DNA of 64,000 bases, taken from positions 70,314,998 through 70,378,997 of the forward strand of contig OX375876.1 of NCBI GenBank assembly GCA_947359465.1. Direction: 5' to 3'. Positions 59,310-64,000 of this stretch are shown one piece after another. The position numbers and the translations under genes were made by a program. Below the pieces are notes generated by a model that worked only from the letters and a program-made list of their open reading frames with translations, was not told the origin of the DNA and did not search any database. The number at the start of each line of letters is the position of its first letter. Within the stretch, counting starts at the first letter, position 1. The DNA is from Metellina segmentata. Its lineage: Eukaryota > Arthropoda > Arachnida > Araneae > Tetragnathidae.

Positions 59310-59466
59310 GTTGAATTACGTCTACTGTACCTATTGGTGACGGATCGGGATCAATTCTGAAAGGAAATCCGACGACATCACTTTATAATTTTGAACCACG
59401 GTCAGATGACGAGGTCAATGCCAAATATGACACTCCACTCTCCAAACGTCCACGCCACCCAAAGTT
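59310..59466 (-). repeat. SINE 3' part with core motif
   Basis: Minus strand GGGTGGCGTGGACGTTTGGA, GTCATCTGACCGTGGTTC and AAAATTATAAAG match the core of the SINE at 47988, followed by a worn 3' body (GATCCCGATCCGTC). Confidence 0.75.
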
Positions 59467-59472
59467 TTATAT

Positions 59473-59525
59473 CAAAAGGGCCATATTTGGGCTACCTATG
59501 CCAAACATAAGATATCAACGAGGGA
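59473..59525 (-). repeat. SINE tail fragment, GGCTCAGTGGG family
   Basis: Minus strand TTGGCATAGGTAGCCCAAAT and ATGGCCCTTTTGATA match the 3' end of the SINEs at 30,258 and 33,944. Confidence 0.5.
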
Positions 59526-60440
59526 GAGAAAATAAGTAAATAGCAGATGGATATTTAAGGGTAAAACAGAAGGGAAAAGGACATTCGTCCGTCAGAAGGG
59601 AAGACATTACTCGGGTACCTCTATGTTCTGATGCCCGTACACACTTAAAGAAGATGTGCCCGTTAGCGATAAGAACATTGAAAGATTTCTAAAGAAGTAT
59701 TGATTTCAAAAGAAGATACCGAAAGGCCAAGTGACTGCTCAATCGAAGCTGATTGATGTCGTAATATTGAGGATGTTTCAGAACAACGAGAAGTCCACTT
59801 CTGAAAAGTACTGTCTGAATAAAGATGTTAAATCTATGTTTAGTGATATCTTTTGCGAAACAGACTATGAATGGTAGTAGAATTTGAGGAATTGCATGAA
59901 GTTCTAAACAAAGTGGCCCTGATGGAAATTTATCTACGAAGATCCAAGCACCTTTGAACTCAACTAGAACAAACCGAAATTGAAGACGTATGTAATACGG
60001 TAAGGCAGTCAAAAATTGATTTGCCAACCTCTTCCCCGAGGATGTGAAAAATAACCTTTCAAAATTACATCAATATGTATCATACAAGAGTATTTAGATA
60101 GCAGAAGTGAAATTTTGGCAATCCGTATGGTTTGTTAAGTTGCTTTATACTGAAAATGCTTCTATTACGAACGAATTCGCCCTCTTAATACTGTTTAAAC
60201 GTATTCATGATTGATATCAAATTTTGACTACACTCACGCGCTTGTGGCAATCTACGACAAATGAAATATGATTTCACTCTACATCTATACATGGCCTTAC
60301 TTAAATTAAGTAAAGACTCGCACTGCACTGAATTCAGGGCACTGGGACTCCAAGCCTGTTTTGCAGTGATAGATTAGTCAAACAAACCTGTCTGACAGTC
60401 TAAATTTACGTCGACTATGCTGAACAATTATCGGGAGGAG
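59526..60440. other. Unannotated stretch, possible decayed coding remnant
   Basis: An open stretch of 112 codons on the minus strand at 59,689-60,027 matches no family I know. The composition is less AT-rich than its surroundings, so an old element may lie here, but I cannot name it. Confidence 0.3.
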
Positions 60441-60680
60441 CTACTTAGAAATATAATTTAGGTAATTCTCTAACCAGTAACTATAGGCGCCTTTTAGGGG
60501 ACACGTTGAAACTCGATAAGCTTGTCCGGGCCAGCAATTTGCATACAATGAATGAAGTTAATTAGAATGCTCTGCAACCGTTGCCTTCTGTGATATGGCC
60601 GGCGACCGTATGCGGGTGTTCCATTCATTTAATTAGAAAACACCCAATTTAGACCAGCATATAGAATAATAGTTAATTAA
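60440..60680. promoter_or_regulatory. Candidate enhancer block with adjoining POU and SOX sites
   Basis: A GC-richer, non-repetitive block contains CATTGT directly followed by ATGCAAAT on the minus strand (60,537-60,550), which are consensus SOX and POU octamer sites. Homeodomain-type TTAATTAG lies 9 bp to its right at 60,558-60,565, and TTTAATTAG near 60,628. No element terminus or coding frame is present. Regulatory activity is inference only. Confidence 0.35.
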
Positions 60681-60984
60681 ACATTAATGTCTTACGCACA
60701 ATAGCTTTACACCATGTATTTTTTTATGCAGTTATTTGTTACTACAACGTGTGTGAAGTGATGATGAACTCAAGTGCCAGACAGCATGTCATTAATGTTC
60801 TGATTTTCCAATATATCTAATGTTATGCTTAAATTTAATAAGAGGGCTAGGAGTGAAATTCCCCAAATATGTTGATTCATAAATTATTATATCAACTACT
60901 GTAAAATACTCCAGTGAAATTTCTACACTATCCCAGAATACTTATTTTTTCTTTGACCTCTTTTTTCAAAATGCTATAGTATTT

Positions 60985-61073
60985 ACCCTCAAATCTTCCT
61001 TTCGGGATTGATACCGGATCGTTGTATGTTGTGTTGCTCCAGTGCGACATTAATTCATCTACCTACCTACCTC
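60985..61073 (+). repeat. SINE 3' fragment with a CTAC tail
   Basis: CTTCCTTTCGGGATTGATAC, CGGATCGTTG, GTTGTGTTGCTCCAGTGCGA and a CTACCTACCTAC tail match the GTGTTGCTCCAGT SINE body. Head and core are missing. Confidence 0.75.
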
Positions 61074-63448
61074 TAAAATGCATCCATTAAACTAAGAAAA
61101 TAAGACACAAAAAGCAACATTTAAGTATCGCTGTGACAAAGTGATATAATTTATTGTTATTTACATCGATGTACAACATATGGCTCTTAGACATATAAAT
61201 TAGGTTCAATAAATACATAGGCACATAAAATGTAAAGCTACTTGAATCAAAATTTAAAAACATAAATTTGTTTAAAGTCAACAATTTATAAATATAATAG
61301 GCTTTTAAGGCTATCACCGTCTTGCCTCAAATAAACATCTTAATGTACATGACAATGTGTCCATATCAACTATGGACGCCATCCACAAGTAATGCAGCCA
61401 ACTTGAGCAGAAGAATAGAATGAAAATACCAACGGGCGTTGATCTATTAACATAATGAAGTCAAATATATGCATCCGTAAACCGATGCCAAAACAAGCAT
61501 ATTAATGATAGAAAAAATATTTCCAAACATTCATTACAAAAAGAAGGTAACGAAACAGTCACTTCGATCAAATGATAAAAAAGTGTTCTGCGAAATCTAG
61601 GTCTAGAGGATGATCGAGCCATACCTTTTGCAAGACCTTAGATATTACATACAGTGATCAAAGGACAAGTTCTTAATGACCGCCATTGGAAATAGTGACC
61701 ATTAACACTTTCGTCCTTGTTATCCAAGGATGGTGTCCAGAGATGGTACCAAGTGTTTTATGCATAGTGCTCTCGCCATTGGAGAAAAAAAATATTGTTA
61801 AAAACATCATCCGAATTGAGTAACGTTTGCCAACATTTTAAAATTAATTTAAACTGCAAATCCTTAAGTATCTCGATGTATGAAAAGATGGACTTATACC
61901 AATTTCAAAAATAACAGCTCAAATATTGAATTTTCATTCGTGTTGTAAAAGTGCATTAATGTGTGTTATATATTTGCCCTAAAATTTTAAATTATTATAT
62001 TTGCTATATTGGAATATTATACAAATAATCATATTTACTGTAAATACTATAAAATAAATTTAATGTAGTTAGAAATGTAATGATTCAATGCAGAAACTAT
62101 CGTTATTTCACATAATTTATTTATTAATGTCAAAAAATTACATTGGCGACTCTTTCATGAAATCGGGAGAGTCGGCCTTCAAGGATCCAGAGTTTTTTTA
62201 TCCCATGCGAGTAGTTAAATAGATTCCAAAAGCAGTATGTCCCATGAGAAGAAGTAAAACATGCAATGTAATATTTCACTGCTCGCCAAGACTTCAATTG
62301 GAGTTAGTCAACTGAGTTTGTCGACTCGCACTTTTAATCAAATTCTAAACTCCAAAGAAGTCACTCCCATCAGTAAATTAAATTTCTTGTGAAACCAAGC
62401 CAAACACAAAGAGACTTCAAATGCAAACTGGAAATAAAACGCTCCCGCAGTTCAAGCTCCCGTGCGTGTACGTGCCACTTCATCTCTACATTAGAATTGA
62501 AGAAGCACGTATCGCGCGATGTTGACAGCTCTAACAATGCATGCCGCATTAAAGTCCCCATGTTATACGTACCAGTCACGAAATTCCCTTGGCTCTGGGG
62601 AAAGCAGAGGGGCGTATAACTTCTCTATCTCTACAGAACCGGGGCCAAGCTTGAAGACGTTAAACTGGAGGGGATTCCATGGACTGATAAATCCCTTTTG
62701 ACAGTCAATGGGGAGAGGGATTTGCTTCAGAAACTATCTATCAAACCTATGAAAGAAAGGGAGGGATTGTAGCAGGATCGATCCCCGACATGGACGTGGA
62801 GGTCGAAAGTGCATTTAAGAACAGTGCTATGACATGACTGCGGTGTCAATGAGATATTGGTTGGAGACTCGAGGGGAAACGTTTCTGGAGTGAGCCCGAA
62901 AACATAGTACGGAAATGAAAATAGTGGGTACCATCATAGTTATATACATATTCGCATGGCCAAACAGTTCTCCAAATGGCCAAATAGTTTTCCAAATACT
63001 CGACAAAAGGATAGCTTGTGTCACAAGTCAATTAGATCATAGAGATATATAATAATCCAAGTCACCTGTTTACATAAACAGCAGTAGCTTCGTCGTAATA
63101 ATCCATTGCATGATCACACATACGAAAGTATGCCCGTGATTTTACTGTAGTTCTTACGGATTCACACAAATGGAAATATGTTAGCTAGTGATGGTTTTTA
63201 TCGAATTGAGCCACTGTTAAACTCTAGTAGGGGATTACTGAGGGGAACAACCACCACTATCGCAGTTCATTTAACATACAGTAGTATTGTAAGTTAATTT
63301 TCAACTATGTGTGCTTAGTCATGAAATAATTTGGTTTGGTTAACTTTGCACGCTTTCAAACGTTGCTACCATACAGTAATGTCCCATAAATATTGGTGAT
63401 GAATTTTTAAAATCTGGATATTTTTTAAACTTAATATTCAACTCAAAA
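61074..63448. other. Unannotated stretch
   Basis: Nothing recognised. A GC-richer patch at 62,430-62,830 is free of simple repeats but shows no gene signature. Confidence 0.4.
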
Positions 63449-63849
63449 CTCTTATTTTTTAGTTGATTAATTTAGAGTGGTAAAATGTAGGAACATATTA
63501 GTAATTTAGGTTTCTTCATAGGGTGCTTGAATAAGATTATAAATTTTGTGTTTTTATGCACATACGTTTTTTTTTAATAATTGATACATACAATTGATAG
63601 ATACAGACAGTTTAAAAATTCCTAATCAATTGTATATTCCCTTAGCTAAACTCTTATTTTTTAGTTGATTAATTTAGAGTGGTAAAATGTAGGAACATAT
63701 TAGTAATTTAGGTTTCTTCATAGGGTGCTTGAATAAGATTATAAATTTTGTGTTTTTATGCACATACGTTTTTTTTTATATAATTGATACATACAATTGA
63801 TAGATACAGACAGTTTAAAAATTCCTAATCAATTGTATATTCCCTAACC
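63449..63849 (+). repeat. 202-bp tandem duplication, nearly perfect
   Basis: CTCTTATTTTTTAGTTGATT starts at 63449 and again at 63651. Both units run to CCTAATCAATTGTATATTCC with at most a base or two of difference, seen after a T run. No element termini are present, so it looks like a recent local duplication, or an assembly duplication of one unit. Confidence 0.93.
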
Positions 63850-64000
63850 TAAACTATTAAAAGATGAATCATCATAACATACATTCTGAGTCATGCTGTA
63901 TATTCAAGTTTTTTTTAATGGCTTCGTAGGATTAAGTCATTACACACCCTTGTGTATTTTTTTATATTGGGAACAATGTAAATAAATTTTCCTGACAGTA

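Noticed and set aside
59689..60027. 112-codon open frame on the minus strand
   Set aside because: No motif, signal or neighbour supports it as a gene. It may be chance in a less AT-rich patch.

Overview
The window is animal nuclear DNA: strongly AT-rich, with no operons and no host protein-coding gene or functional RNA gene that I can recognise. The mix of repeats suggests an arthropod, most likely a chelicerate such as a spider. It includes rosa-type DD41D and Tc1 elements, pogo-like elements, non-autonomous Helitrons with A^T insertion sites, tRNA-derived SINEs, a jockey-like LINE tail and Gypsy remnants. That placement is inference; no host gene confirms it. Almost everything that can be annotated is mobile DNA in an intergenic or intronic desert.

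Layout. 0.5-2.0 kb holds two truncated Helitron-like 5' ends. 4.6-5.5 kb is a decayed Gypsy RNase H/integrase fragment. 11.10-18.22 kb is a mariner-type DNA transposon (TA target duplication, long inverted repeats) split by a young, almost complete LTR retrotransposon on the minus strand. Its pol order is gag-protease-integrase-RT-RNase H, the Gmr1 type. 20.8-22.7 kb has a foldback repeat and an 8-bp-TSD MITE. 23.57-27.43 kb is a TA-flanked DNA transposon carrying a Helitron, a minisatellite grown from the transposon's own subterminal motif, and a SINE. 28.6-34.7 kb is rich in SINEs, one split by a hAT element, and ends in a 21-bp minisatellite. 35.1-35.5 kb is a LINE 3' end.

37.7-40.2 kb contains two old local duplications around a GC-richer, possibly conserved, non-coding block. 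40.46-41.85, 52.33-53.96 and 54.01-55.58 kb are three copies of one Helitron family, the last two head to tail. 42.0 kb is a Tc1 remnant. 45.7-49.5 kb is a pogo-like relic bounded by two inverted Tc1 3' halves, with two target-duplicated SINEs inside. 56.73-58.23 kb is a near-complete DD41D rosa-type mariner with 122-bp inverted repeats. 60.5 kb has a GC-richer block with adjoining POU and SOX sites. 63.45-63.85 kb is a fresh 202-bp tandem duplication.

The genes do not form a host pathway. The coding capacity is transposase and retroelement protein, nearly all broken. The information lies in the nesting, which orders the insertions in time, in the unusual pol order of the LTR element, and in a SINE core motif shared by SINEs with different 3' ends.
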